Source: Acidobacteriota bacterium
GTDB lineage: Bacteria; Acidobacteriota; Thermoanaerobaculia; UBA5066; Gp7-AA6
Direction: 5' to 3'
NCBI GenBank assembly: GCA_027307335.1
Contig: DAHUXD010000018.1
Span: forward strand, 1 to 64,000
DNA: 64,000 nucleotides
Shown in pieces: positions 9,028 to 18,708 of this stretch. Position numbers and translations under genes: made by a program. The notes under the pieces are model-generated. The model worked only from the letters and a program-made list of their open reading frames with translations. It was not told where the DNA came from and did not search any database. Every line of letters starts with the position of its first letter. Within the stretch, counting starts at the first letter, position 1.

Positions 9028-9218
9028 TCAAGGCGACGCGGGTCTTCGCGTGGGCCGGAGCGCGTGGATGACGAAGGCGACGAGCGCCACGATCAACAGA
9101 AGGTGAATGAACGCGCCGCAACCTCGAGCACCGTGACGGTCACGAGCCAGGCGAGGAGGAGAATCAGTCCGAGAACGAGAATCACGAGGGTCCGCCGGAA
9201 GGAAGGACGATAGGACAA
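9028..9218 (-). pseudogene. Frameshifted small two-helix membrane protein, lmo0937-like
   Basis: One frame gives 'TLVILVLGLILLLAWLVTVTVLEV', the adjacent frame gives 'GAFIHLLLIVALVAFVIHALRP*'; together they resemble a small lmo0937-type protein. Confidence 0.5.
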
Positions 9219-9238
9219 GTGGTCTGCCCGGCTGGATT
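9219..9238 (-). repeat. Inverted 3'-end fragment of tRNA-Arg(TCT)
   Basis: Reverse complement AATCCaGCCGGGCAGACCAC matches tRNA positions 9417-9436 at 19/20. Confidence 0.7.
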
Positions 9239-9357
9239 ACCGCCGGCCTCGACGGCCGGCGTTGCCTACTGCCGAGGGTCTGCCTCCGGTGGTCGGCTCG
9301 AACCAGCGAAGCCGATCGGCTGATCGATCTTCGTGGTCCGGGCGATAATTGGAGCCC

Positions 9358-9435
<78 letters not shown>

Positions 9436-9439
9436 CCTG

Positions 9440-12400
9440 TTACCTGGAGCCCAGCGCTTTCGCCCTGGCGACCTGCTCGTCGAGCGCCTTCAGGGTCTCC
9501 GCGAGACTCGCCTGCTGGACTCCCGTCAGAGGGACGTCGGCGGCGTCGATCTGGTTCAGCAGCGTGCCGAGGACCCGGTTGGAGTGCGTCAGCGCCGCGA
9601 CGAGCTCCTCGGTGGCACCGTGCGCCGGGGAGGCCGGCGCCGGCCGCTCCTCCTCGGCCTCCGACGCCTCCGCGGGACGGTGCGACGGCCGCAGCTTCTC
9701 GATCCACTCGTACGATCGGCTCATCGCCTCGACGATCCGGTTCTCGGTCGCGTACTTCTCCTGATAGACGCGGTCGTCGATCGACACGCGCGGATCGGGG
9801 CGCACGGTCAGCGGCTGTTCGAGGACGCGTCCGCCCGCGGTGAGCCGCACCGTGTAGCGGCCGGGAGGCACGAGGGCGCCGCGCGGCTCGATCGGCGCGT
9901 CTCCATCGACCGCGGCGATCGTGTACTGATACTCGACGGCGCGCGGTCGTCCCGCGCGAAGGTCCCACACGAGGCGGTGCTGCCCCGGCGCCGCGTCGGG
10001 CTTCTGCGGCGGCTTCAGCCAGCGCTCCGTGAAATACCGGCGCGCGAGGGGCCGCTCGGGCGGCGCGTCGCTCCGGAAGCCGCGCAGCACGACGCCCTGC
10101 GCATCGAGGATCTCGATGTGCACCGGACCGGCCGCGCCGCCGCCGATCGAGTAGTCGATCACGGCGCCGGCCGGAGGGTTCTTCGCCATCGGCGTGTCGG
10201 GGGGCAGCGGCGTGTCGCGGCTCTCGTTCTCGCGCACCCGGATCGCCGCCGCGGGCGCGAAGAGGTAGGAGGGCGCGGCGGCCGTCTCGGCGGTCAGCTG
10301 ACGGAGCGGCGTCACGTCGTCGAGGACCCACATCGCGCGGCCCTGCGTCGCCGCAACGAGGTCGTTGCCGTGGACCGCGAGGTCGCCGATCCAAGCGGTC
10401 GGCAGGTTCTGCTGCAGCGATCGCCAGCTCTCCCCGTCGTCGAACGAGACGAAGACGCCCGCGTCGGTGCCGGCGTAGAGCAGGCCCTTGCGGACCGTGT
10501 CCGCGCGCAGGACCGTCGTGAAGCGTCCCCGGGGAAGACCGGCGCCGATCTCCTTCCACGTCGCCCCGTAGTCGTGCGTGCGGTAGAGGCGCGGCGAGAA
10601 GTCGTCCAGGCGGTGGCCGTCGACCGCGGCGTAGGCGCTCCCCGGCTCGAGCGCCGACGCGTCGACCGAGGCCACCTTGGCCCACACCGGGAGTCCCGGC
10701 GGCGTCACGTTCTTCCAGGTCGCGCCGCCGTCCCGCGTGAGCTGCACGAGACCGCTGTCCGTGCCGATCCAGATCTCGCGCGCGTCGAGCGGCGAGATCC
10801 GGATCGCGAAGATCGTCCCGAAGCCGCACGGCCGCGCGTTCGCCACCGTCACCGCGCCCGCGCATCCCGAGGCGCCCTCCTCCGCGCCCGTCAGGTCCGG
10901 ACTCGCCTTCCGCCAGGAGCTCCCGGCGTCGTCGGACGCGAGCAGGTACTGCGAACCCGCGTAGAGGGTGTGCGGCGGCTTCTTCGAGATCGCGATCGGG
11001 AAGACCCAGTTCCAGCGGTAGCTTCCCGCCACGGGCCGGCGGCCATAGTTGCTCTCGACAGAGGGCGAGACGGTCCGCACCTCGCCGGTGCGCGTGTCGA
11101 AGCGCGTGATGGTGCCGCCGAGCCCCGACCCGTAGACGATGAGCGGGTCCTCGGGGTCCGGCACGTCCCATCCGCGCTCCTCGCCGCCGACCGGGTGCCA
11201 GTCGCGGAACGTCAGGGTGCCGTAGTCGCTCCGCGTCGCCGCGCCCGCGGTGCCGCTGTCCTGCTGTCCGCTGTAGACCCAGTACGGGAACCGGTCGTCG
11301 GTTTCGACGTGGTAGAACTGTCCCGTCGGCTGGTTGTACCAGTCGCTCCACGTCTTCCCGCCGTTCAAGGTCACCACGGTGCCCTGGTCCGATGCGGTCA
11401 CCATCCGCTCGGGATGCGACGGCGAGATCCAGAGGAAGTGGTAGTCGTCGCCGCCCGGCGCGCCCTTGAAGAACGCGAGCGTCTTGCCGCCGTCCGCGGA
11501 GCGCCGGATCGACTGGCCCGTCAGGTACACGACGTCGCGGTTCCTCGGGTCGACCGTGACGCGGTTCGCGTAGCTCGACGCGAGCCCCGGCGTCGCGTTC
11601 ACGCGCGCCCACGTCGCGCCGCCGTCGTCCGATCGATACAGGCCCGCGGCCTCGGACGGCCCTCGCCGCCCTTCGCCCGCCGCGTCGACGAGCGCGTACA
11701 CGCGTCCGCCGTGCGACGCGGCGAGACCGATGCGGCCGAGCGGCGCCCGAGGCCATCCGGCGCCCGACAGGCGCGTCCACGTCTTCCCGCCGTCCTTCGA
11801 CTTGTAGACGCCGCTGCCCGGACCGATCATCGGCTCGAAGTAGGAGAGCCACGGGTAGTTGCGCGCCTGCCATAGAGAGGCGTACAGGACATCCGGGTTC
11901 TCCGGGTCCGCCGCGAGGTCCGCGCCGCCGGTCGAGTCGTCGACGAAGAGCACCTGCTTCCAGGAGCGGCCGCCGTCGGCCGTGCGATAGAGGCCGCGCT
12001 CGCGGTTCGGTCCGAACATGTGGCCGAGCGCCGCGACGACCGCGACCTCCGCGTTGCGCGGATCGACGACGATGCGTCCGATCGCGCGCGTCTCGGCGAG
12101 ACCGACATGGCGCCACGTCGCGCCGGCGTCATCGGAGCGATAGACGCCGTCGCCCGACGCGACGTCGTAGCGCGCCTGGATCTGTCCCGTCCCGACGTAG
12201 ATCACCTTCGGATTCGATCGCGCGACCGCGATCGCGCCGACCGAGGCCGAGCCCGCCCGATCGAAGATCGGCGTCCACGTCTCGCCCGCGTCCTCCGTCT
12301 TCCACACGCCGCCCGCCGCGGCGCCGAAGTAGTAGACGGCCGGATCGTCGGGAACGCCCTCGGCGCACGTCGCCCATCCGCCCCGGAAGGGACCGACGAG

Positions 12401-12514
12401 GCGCCAGCGCAGGTCGCCGTAGAGCTTCGGGTCGAACGATTGGGCGGGCGCGACCGCCGCCGCCCCGATCCACGCCGCCATCACCATGCGCCGGAGCGCC
12501 GCCCGTCTTTTCAT
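9440..12514 (-). CDS. Secreted BNR/Asp-box beta-propeller protein (sortilin/VPS10-like glycosyl-hydrolase annotation class)
   Basis: 1024 aa, signal peptide, repeated 'YRSDDGGATW', 'WKTEDAGETWTPIF', 'SFDDGESWRSL'. Confidence 0.88.
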   Translation of the reverse strand: MKRRAALRRMVMAAWIGAAAVAPAQSFDPKLYGDLRWRLVGPFRGGWATCAEGVPDDPAVYYFGAAAGGVWKTEDAGETWTPIFDRAGSASVGAIAVARSNPKVIYVGTGQIQARYDVASGDGVYRSDDAGATWRHVGLAETRAIGRIVVDPRNAEVAVVAALGHMFGPNRERGLYRTADGGRSWKQVLFVDDSTGGADLAADPENPDVLYASLWQARNYPWLSYFEPMIGPGSGVYKSKDGGKTWTRLSGAGWPRAPLGRIGLAASHGGRVYALVDAAGEGRRGPSEAAGLYRSDDGGATWARVNATPGLASSYANRVTVDPRNRDVVYLTGQSIRRSADGGKTLAFFKGAPGGDDYHFLWISPSHPERMVTASDQGTVVTLNGGKTWSDWYNQPTGQFYHVETDDRFPYWVYSGQQDSGTAGAATRSDYGTLTFRDWHPVGGEERGWDVPDPEDPLIVYGSGLGGTITRFDTRTGEVRTVSPSVESNYGRRPVAGSYRWNWVFPIAISKKPPHTLYAGSQYLLASDDAGSSWRKASPDLTGAEEGASGCAGAVTVANARPCGFGTIFAIRISPLDAREIWIGTDSGLVQLTRDGGATWKNVTPPGLPVWAKVASVDASALEPGSAYAAVDGHRLDDFSPRLYRTHDYGATWKEIGAGLPRGRFTTVLRADTVRKGLLYAGTDAGVFVSFDDGESWRSLQQNLPTAWIGDLAVHGNDLVAATQGRAMWVLDDVTPLRQLTAETAAAPSYLFAPAAAIRVRENESRDTPLPPDTPMAKNPPAGAVIDYSIGGGAAGPVHIEILDAQGVVLRGFRSDAPPERPLARRYFTERWLKPPQKPDAAPGQHRLVWDLRAGRPRAVEYQYTIAAVDGDAPIEPRGALVPPGRYTVRLTAGGRVLEQPLTVRPDPRVSIDDRVYQEKYATENRIVEAMSRSYEWIEKLRPSHRPAEASEAEEERPAPASPAHGATEELVAALTHSNRVLGTLLNQIDAADVPLTGVQQASLAETLKALDEQVARAKALGSR

Positions 12515-12556
12515 GCGTGTCCCTTCTCGCGGCGGATTCTCGTATAGATTTCGGCC

Positions 12557-13618
12557 ATGACGCTACCTACCGAGCCGATCGGAAGCATTCCCCGCCCGCA
12601 GCAGTTGATCGACGGGATGAGGACGTTCGGCGAGGGCCGCATCGCCTCGGGCGCCCTCGACGCGCTCTTCGAGGCCGCCGTCGCCGACACGATCCGTCGT
12701 TTCGAGGAGACGGGCTCGCCCGTCATCACCGACGGCGAGCAGCGCAAGCCGTCCTTCGCGACCTATCCCGTGCACGGACTGAAGAATCTCGCGCCGGGAG
12801 GCGTGACGATCCCGTTCGAGGACGGGCACACGCGGCAGCTGCCGGTGCTGACCGCGGGACCATTCCACTACGCCGCGTACGCCGCGACGTACCTCGAGGG
12901 CGCGAAGAAGTACGCGTCGCGGCCGATGAAGCAGGCCGTGATCTCCGCGTCGGCCCTGTCGCTGCTCTATCCGCAGGGCGGCATCCCGGGTTATCCGCGC
13001 GAGACGTTCCTCGAGGAACTCGTGCGCGAGGCGCGGACGGACATCCGCCGCTGCCTCGCGGCCGGCGCGAGCGTGCAGATCGACTTCACCGAGGGGCGCC
13101 TCTGCATCAAGCTCGACCCGTCGAAGGGACTCTTAAACGCGTTCGTCGACCTCAACAACCGCGTGCTCGAGGGCTTCGACGACGCGGAGCGCCGGCGCAT
13201 CGGCGTGCACACGTGTCCGGGCGGCGACAAGGACTCGACCCACAGCGCGGACGTCGACTACGCCGAGCTCCTGCCCGCCCTCTTCCGGCTGAACGTCGGC
13301 AACTTCTTCGTGCAGCTGTCGAGCGAGGCCGACCGTCCGCGAGTGCTGAAGATCCTCGGCTCGCATGCGAAGGAAGGGCGGCGCGTCTTCGTCGGCGTCA
13401 CCGATCCGATCCATCCCCGCGTCGAGACGCCGGCACAGGTGCGCGACCGGATCCTCGAGGCCGCGAAATTCATCGACCCCGCGCACCTCGGCTCGACCGA
13501 CGACTGCGGTTTCTCCCCGTTCGGCGACGACACCTCGACGTCGCGCGACACCGCGTTCGCCAAGATCCGAGCGCGCGTCGAGGGCAACGCGATGGCGTCG
13601 AAGGAGCTGGGGGTATAG
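12557..13618 (+). CDS. Cobalamin-independent methionine synthase (MetE C-terminal-domain) family protein
   Basis: 'PTEPIGSIPRPQQLI', 'VQIDFTEGRLCIKLDPS', 'IGVHTCPGGDKDSTHSADVDYAELLP', 'LGSTDDCGFSPFGDD'. Confidence 0.85.
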   Translation: MTLPTEPIGSIPRPQQLIDGMRTFGEGRIASGALDALFEAAVADTIRRFEETGSPVITDGEQRKPSFATYPVHGLKNLAPGGVTIPFEDGHTRQLPVLTAGPFHYAAYAATYLEGAKKYASRPMKQAVISASALSLLYPQGGIPGYPRETFLEELVREARTDIRRCLAAGASVQIDFTEGRLCIKLDPSKGLLNAFVDLNNRVLEGFDDAERRRIGVHTCPGGDKDSTHSADVDYAELLPALFRLNVGNFFVQLSSEADRPRVLKILGSHAKEGRRVFVGVTDPIHPRVETPAQVRDRILEAAKFIDPAHLGSTDDCGFSPFGDDTSTSRDTAFAKIRARVEGNAMASKELGV

Positions 13619-13628
13619 TTTCCCGGCC

Positions 13629-13958
13629 ATGGATTCCGCGGAAGTCACCGAGATCAAAAGGCACTTCGACGCGGCCGCGGAAGGTTTCCGCGTCGAAGTC
13701 GCCGAGGTCAAACGGCACTTCAGCGTCATCGGTGAGAGCCTTCGGTCGGAGATCCGTCAGGTTGCCGAGGGTCTGGCCGCTGTCGACGCACAGATCGACC
13801 GCGAGATCGGCACCCTTCGACAGGAGATGCACGAGCAATTCGAAGAGACTCGAGCCATGATCAAGCTCTCGTATTCCGAACTCGACCGACGCATTCGCGT
13901 CCTCGAGTCCGGTCAGGCCAGTCTCGAAGCGCGCGTTCAGCGCCTCGAGGCGCGCTGA
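13629..13958 (+). CDS. Small predicted coiled-coil protein
   Basis: 109 aa; duplicated E(V/I)xEIKRHF/EVAEVKRHF units followed by heptad-like sequence; -10-like TATAGT 9 nt upstream of ATG. Confidence 0.65.
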   Translation: MDSAEVTEIKRHFDAAAEGFRVEVAEVKRHFSVIGESLRSEIRQVAEGLAAVDAQIDREIGTLRQEMHEQFEETRAMIKLSYSELDRRIRVLESGQASLEARVQRLEAR

Positions 13959-13968
13959 ACCGCTTCTC

Positions 13969-15621
13969 CTAGAAGTCCTCCAGCCGCAGCTTCGTGTCCG
14001 CATCCTTCCAGGCCGTCTCGAACTGGGCCCGGGTCCAGGCGGCGTCGGCCGCCTTCTGCTGCGCCTCGAGGGCCTTCGCCAGCCCGTAGAGCGAGCGGCC
14101 GCTGCGGGGGTGCTTCTCGAGGTCCGCGCGGAAAACCCTCTCCGCCTCCGCCGCCTGGCCGTCGAGGAGGAGCGCGGCGCCGAGCGACTCGCGCGTCGGG
14201 TAGTACCAGGTCGCCGGCTCGTCGTAGTTGAGCGCGTCCTCCGCCGCCACGGCCTTCTCCCAGCTCGCGACCGCCGCCTTGCGGTCGCCCTTCGCCTGAG
14301 CGATCCGCGCGTCGAGGACGTTCGTCGCCACCGCGAAGTAGCCGGCCGCCGAATTGAGCGGCCCGACCGTCATCGCGGAGCCGAGCGCGTCGCGCGCCGC
14401 GGCGTACTCCTTGCGGAGCGCCTCCGCTCTCTTCGCGTCGCCGGAGGCCGCCGCCGCGATGGCGCGCGCGTAGAGCCACGCCGTCCGGAGGAGCGGCAGC
14501 TTCGGACCCGGGTCGGGCATCTTCCGGATCTCGTCCCACTGCTGGAAACGCAGCGCGATCGCCGTCGGCTGAATCAGGAAGCCCTCGAGCATCGCCATCC
14601 CGGTCACCCCGGGCATCACGTCGTCGAACAGGATCTGCGCGGACTGCTTCGCCACCGCGTGCCGGCCGGCCATCGCCGCCGCCGCGGACTCGAAGTGGAC
14701 GTTGTGGTTGTAGTACATCATCGGGTACATCCCGTTCGCGCCCGTCTCGCGGATGTACTTGCGGTCCACGTCGGCCGCCACCGCGTTCGCCTTTTCCGCC
14801 CCGAGGTAATCGCCCGTGCGCATGTAGACGTGCGCCGGCATGTGCACGAGGTGCCCGGCCGACGGCACGAGCGTCTCGAGCCGCGCGGCCGATGGCAGCG
14901 CCCGCTCCGGCGACGGCGACGCCTCGGTCGCGTGGATGTAGTAGTGGTTCGCGCCCGGATGGTTCGGGTCGCGCTTCAGGACCGACTCGAGCACGGCGAC
15001 GATCTCGACCGTGTCCTCGCCCGGCTGGCCGTCCGGCGTCCAGAGCTTCCACGGATGGAGATTCATCAGGCTCTCTGCGTAGAGCGTCGCCGCATCGAGG
15101 TCGTCGGGGTAACTCGTCGAGAGCGCCTTCATCGCGGCCGCGTAGTCGACCGCGAGCTTCGCCTTGTCGGCGGTCTCCGGATCCGCGGCGTAGCGCCGGG
15201 CGAGCGCGTCGACGTACGCGCGCTCGTTCTCCGGAGCCGCGGCCGAAAGCCCGAGCGCCTGATCGACTTCCGCGCGCGCCTTCCTCAGCCGCTCCGCCTC
15301 CGGCTCCGGATCGTTGTAGTTCGCGCCGAGCGCGAGGGCCATGCCCCAGTGCGGCATGGGCGATGCGGGGTCGAGCGCGGCCGCCTTCTCGAACGACCGA
15401 TACGCCTCCTCGTGGTTGAAGCCGAAGAGAAGGACCACTCCCTGGTCGAAGAACTTCTGCGCCTCGGGGCTCGTCGTGCGGATCGGATGGCGGTGCGCGC
15501 CCATTCCCGCGTAGAGCTCGACCGGCTTCGGCCCGGGTGGAGCGGAAGCGGGCGCGGGCGCCTGGGCGGACAGAGCAGCCGAGCATCCGGCGACCAGGAC
15601 GGCGAGAAGAGCGCGTCGCAT
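13969..15621 (-). CDS. Secreted TPR-repeat protein
   Basis: Signal peptide/lipobox-like 'LLAVLVAGCSAALSAQ', 'AQKFFDQGVVLLFGFNHEEAYRSFEKAAALDPASPMPHWGMALALG'. Confidence 0.85.
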   Translation of the reverse strand: MRRALLAVLVAGCSAALSAQAPAPASAPPGPKPVELYAGMGAHRHPIRTTSPEAQKFFDQGVVLLFGFNHEEAYRSFEKAAALDPASPMPHWGMALALGANYNDPEPEAERLRKARAEVDQALGLSAAAPENERAYVDALARRYAADPETADKAKLAVDYAAAMKALSTSYPDDLDAATLYAESLMNLHPWKLWTPDGQPGEDTVEIVAVLESVLKRDPNHPGANHYYIHATEASPSPERALPSAARLETLVPSAGHLVHMPAHVYMRTGDYLGAEKANAVAADVDRKYIRETGANGMYPMMYYNHNVHFESAAAAMAGRHAVAKQSAQILFDDVMPGVTGMAMLEGFLIQPTAIALRFQQWDEIRKMPDPGPKLPLLRTAWLYARAIAAAASGDAKRAEALRKEYAAARDALGSAMTVGPLNSAAGYFAVATNVLDARIAQAKGDRKAAVASWEKAVAAEDALNYDEPATWYYPTRESLGAALLLDGQAAEAERVFRADLEKHPRSGRSLYGLAKALEAQQKAADAAWTRAQFETAWKDADTKLRLEDF

Positions 15622-15809
15622 GGAGCCTCCTTGCGAACGGATTCTAAGCGCGGGGGCGGCGCCGGCCGCCAATAACCTGTTGCCGGGCAGGAGCTTCCCG
15701 GCCGGGCCCCGGCCCGTGCCGCCTCCGTAACCCGGCGCTGTGGTATTCGTACCCCCTTTCGCCCGGCCCGTCGATGTTGATGAGGCCGGCGTTGTGGGGA
15801 GGTTCTTCC

Positions 15810-18629
15810 ATGCGCTCGATTCAGCGGAGCGGATTCGCCCTGCTCCTGGCCATGCTCACCGCGGCGGCGCTCCCGGCGGCGGCGCCCCAGGCCGCCACGC
15901 CCCCGGCGAAATCCCCGTCGAAGGCGGCGCCCGCGAAGAAGTCCGCCGCGACCGCCACGACCGCCGCCCCCGGCAAGCCCGAGAAGGTGACCTCGGTCGA
16001 GGGCATCACCGAGTACCGGCTCTCGAACGGTCTCCGGGTCCTGCTCTTTCCCGATCCGACGAAGGCGACGATCACGGTCAACATCACCTTCATGGTCGGT
16101 TCCCGCAACGAGAGCTACGGCGAGACCGGCATGGCGCACCTGCTCGAGCACCTCGTCTTCAAGGGCACGCCGAAGCACCCGAACATCCCGCAGGAGCTGA
16201 CGGCGCACGGCGCACGGCCGAACGGCTCGACGTGGTTCGACCGCACGAACTACTTCGAGACGTTCCAGGCGACCGACGAGAACCTGAAGTGGGCGCTCGA
16301 CCTCGAAGCCGACCGGATGATCAATTCGTACATCGCGAAGAAGGACCTCGACAGCGAGATGACGGTCGTCCGCAACGAGTTCGAGCTCGGTGAGAACGAT
16401 CCGGCCTCGATCCTGGAGGAGCGCGTCCTTTCGACCGCGTACCTCTGGCACAACTACGGCCACTCCACGATCGGCGCGAAGTCCGACCTCGAGCACGTGC
16501 CGATCGACCGCCTGCAGAATTTCTACCGGACCTTCTACCAGCCCGACAACGCCGTCCTCCTCGTCGCCGGCAAGTTCGACGAGGCGAAGACGCTCGAGCT
16601 CGTCAACCAGGCGTTCGGGCGCATCCCGAAGCCGACGCGGCCGCTGCCGAAGTTCTACACGCTCGACCCCGCCCAGGACGGCGAGCGCAGCGTCACGCTG
16701 CGGCGCGTCGGCGACGTGCAGGCCCTGGCCGCGGCATACCACGTGCCGTCGGGCACCGACCCCTCCTCGGGCGCCATCGACCTGCTCGAGCAGGTCATGA
16801 CCGACACGCCGTCGGGCCGCCTCTACAAGGCGCTCGTCGAGACGAAGAAGGCGACCTCGGTCGGCGGTTACTTCATGGAGCTCCACGACCCGGGCTTCGT
16901 GATCTTCAACGCCGAGGTGCGGCAGGACCAGAAGCTCGACGACGCGAGGAAGGCCTTCGTCGAGACGCTCGACGCCGCGGCCGGCTCCGCCCCGATCACG
17001 AAGGAGGAGGTCGAGCGAGCGCGCGCGACGCTCCTGAAGAACATCGACCTGATGCTCAACAACGCCGACCGCGTCGGGCTGAACCTCTCCGAGTACATCG
17101 GACAGGGCGACTGGCGGCTCTTTTTCCTGAACCGCGACCGCATCCGGAAGGCGACGCTCGAGGACGTCCAGAAGGCCGCCACGAGCTACCTCAAGCCGTC
17201 GAACCGGACGATCGGCGAATTCATCCCGACCGCGAAACCCGACCGCGCCGAGGTGCCGCCGCCCGTCGCCGCCGCCGACGTCGTCAAGGACTACAAGGGC
17301 GACGCGGCGATCGCGGCCGGCGAGGCGTTCGATCCCTCCCCCGCCAACATCGAGTCGCGCACGAAGCGCTCCGAGCTGCCGGGCGGCATGAAGATCGCGC
17401 TCCTGCCGAAGAAGACCCGCGGCGGCACGGTCGTGGCCGCGCTGACGCTGCGCTTCGGCGACGAGAAGACGCTCATGGGCAGGGAAACGGCCTCCGACAT
17501 CGCGGCCGACATGCTGATGCGCGGCACGACGAAGCACACGCGCCAGCAGATCAAGGACGAGCTCGATCGCCTCAAGGCGCGCGTCACGGTCGGGGGCCGT
17601 CCGACCCAGACCGTCGTCTCGATCGAGACGATCCACGACAACCTTCCCGACGTCCTGAAGCTCGTCGCCGAGATCCTGCGCGAGCCGGCATGGCCCCAGA
17701 AGGAGTTCGAGGAGCTCCAGCAGGAGAACCTCGCGGGGATCGAGCAGCAGCAGAGCGAGCCGAACGCGCTCGCGCCGAACGTCTTTCAGCGCCACATGAA
17801 CCCGTACCCGAAGGGGGACCCGCGCTACGTCGAGTCGTTCGAGGAGTCGCTCGCCTCGTACAAGGCGGTCACGCTCGACGACGCGAAGAAGTTCTACGGC
17901 GACTTCTACGGCGCCTCGAACGGCGAGGTCGCGGTCGTCGGCGACTTCGACGAGCCCGCCGTGTCGAAGCTGCTCGGCGACCTCTTCGGCGGCTGGAAGA
18001 GCGCGGCGAAGTTCGAGCGCGTGCCCTCCCTCTATCAGGACGTCGCCCCGGAGAACCGCTCGCTCGAGACGCCGGACAAGGCGAACGCCTTCTTCATCGC
18101 GGGGCAGAACCTGAAGCTCCGCGACGACGATCCGGACTACCCCGCGCTCGTCCTGGGCAACTACATGCTCGGCGGCGGATTCCTCAACTCGCGCCTGGCC
18201 GTCCGGATCCGGCAGAAGGACGGGCTCTCGTACGGCGTCGGTTCGCAGCTCCAGGCATCCCCGCTCGACCCGTCCGGCTCCTTCACGACGTTCGCGATCT
18301 ACGCGCCGCAGAACGAGGCGAAGCTCGAGGCGGCGTTCAAGGAGGAGGTCGCGCGCGTGCTCAAGGATGGTTTCGAGGGCAAGGAGGTCGCCGAGGCCAA
18401 GTCGGGCTGGCTGCAGTCGCGCCAGGTCGGCCGCGCGCAGGACCCGGCGCTCGCGCGCGCCCTCGCGACCGACCTCTACATCCACCGCACGCTCGCCTGG
18501 GACGCCGACTTCGAGAAGAAGGTGGAGGCGCTCACTCCCGACCAGATCGTCGCGGCGATGCGCAAGTATCTCGACCTCTCGAAGATGACGATCGTCAAGG
18601 CGGGCGACTTCGCGAAGGCGAAGCCATGA
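15810..18629 (+). CDS. M16 family zinc metallopeptidase (two-domain, exported)
   Basis: HxxEH motif 'MAHLLEHLVFKGT', signal peptide, RBS GGGGAGG. Confidence 0.93.
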   Translation: MRSIQRSGFALLLAMLTAAALPAAAPQAATPPAKSPSKAAPAKKSAATATTAAPGKPEKVTSVEGITEYRLSNGLRVLLFPDPTKATITVNITFMVGSRNESYGETGMAHLLEHLVFKGTPKHPNIPQELTAHGARPNGSTWFDRTNYFETFQATDENLKWALDLEADRMINSYIAKKDLDSEMTVVRNEFELGENDPASILEERVLSTAYLWHNYGHSTIGAKSDLEHVPIDRLQNFYRTFYQPDNAVLLVAGKFDEAKTLELVNQAFGRIPKPTRPLPKFYTLDPAQDGERSVTLRRVGDVQALAAAYHVPSGTDPSSGAIDLLEQVMTDTPSGRLYKALVETKKATSVGGYFMELHDPGFVIFNAEVRQDQKLDDARKAFVETLDAAAGSAPITKEEVERARATLLKNIDLMLNNADRVGLNLSEYIGQGDWRLFFLNRDRIRKATLEDVQKAATSYLKPSNRTIGEFIPTAKPDRAEVPPPVAAADVVKDYKGDAAIAAGEAFDPSPANIESRTKRSELPGGMKIALLPKKTRGGTVVAALTLRFGDEKTLMGRETASDIAADMLMRGTTKHTRQQIKDELDRLKARVTVGGRPTQTVVSIETIHDNLPDVLKLVAEILREPAWPQKEFEELQQENLAGIEQQQSEPNALAPNVFQRHMNPYPKGDPRYVESFEESLASYKAVTLDDAKKFYGDFYGASNGEVAVVGDFDEPAVSKLLGDLFGGWKSAAKFERVPSLYQDVAPENRSLETPDKANAFFIAGQNLKLRDDDPDYPALVLGNYMLGGGFLNSRLAVRIRQKDGLSYGVGSQLQASPLDPSGSFTTFAIYAPQNEAKLEAAFKEEVARVLKDGFEGKEVAEAKSGWLQSRQVGRAQDPALARALATDLYIHRTLAWDADFEKKVEALTPDQIVAAMRKYLDLSKMTIVKAGDFAKAKP

Positions 18630-18681
18630 GAGCGCGCCGCGCGCCGAGGGAACCCTTTGCGAGCTCCACCGAGACTTCAAA

Positions 18682-18708
18682 GGGATCCCTCGCTGCGCTC
18701 GGGATGAC
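18682..18708 (+). repeat. Short dispersed-type repeat GGGATCCCTCGCTGCGCTCGGGATGAC
   Basis: Recognised class of intergenic repeat; reverse translation reads 'SSRAQRGIPL'. Confidence 0.65.

Noticed and set aside
9584-11875. 763-aa plus-strand ORF opposite the BNR propeller gene
   Set aside because: Shadow ORF; the minus strand has a signal peptide and Asp-box repeats.
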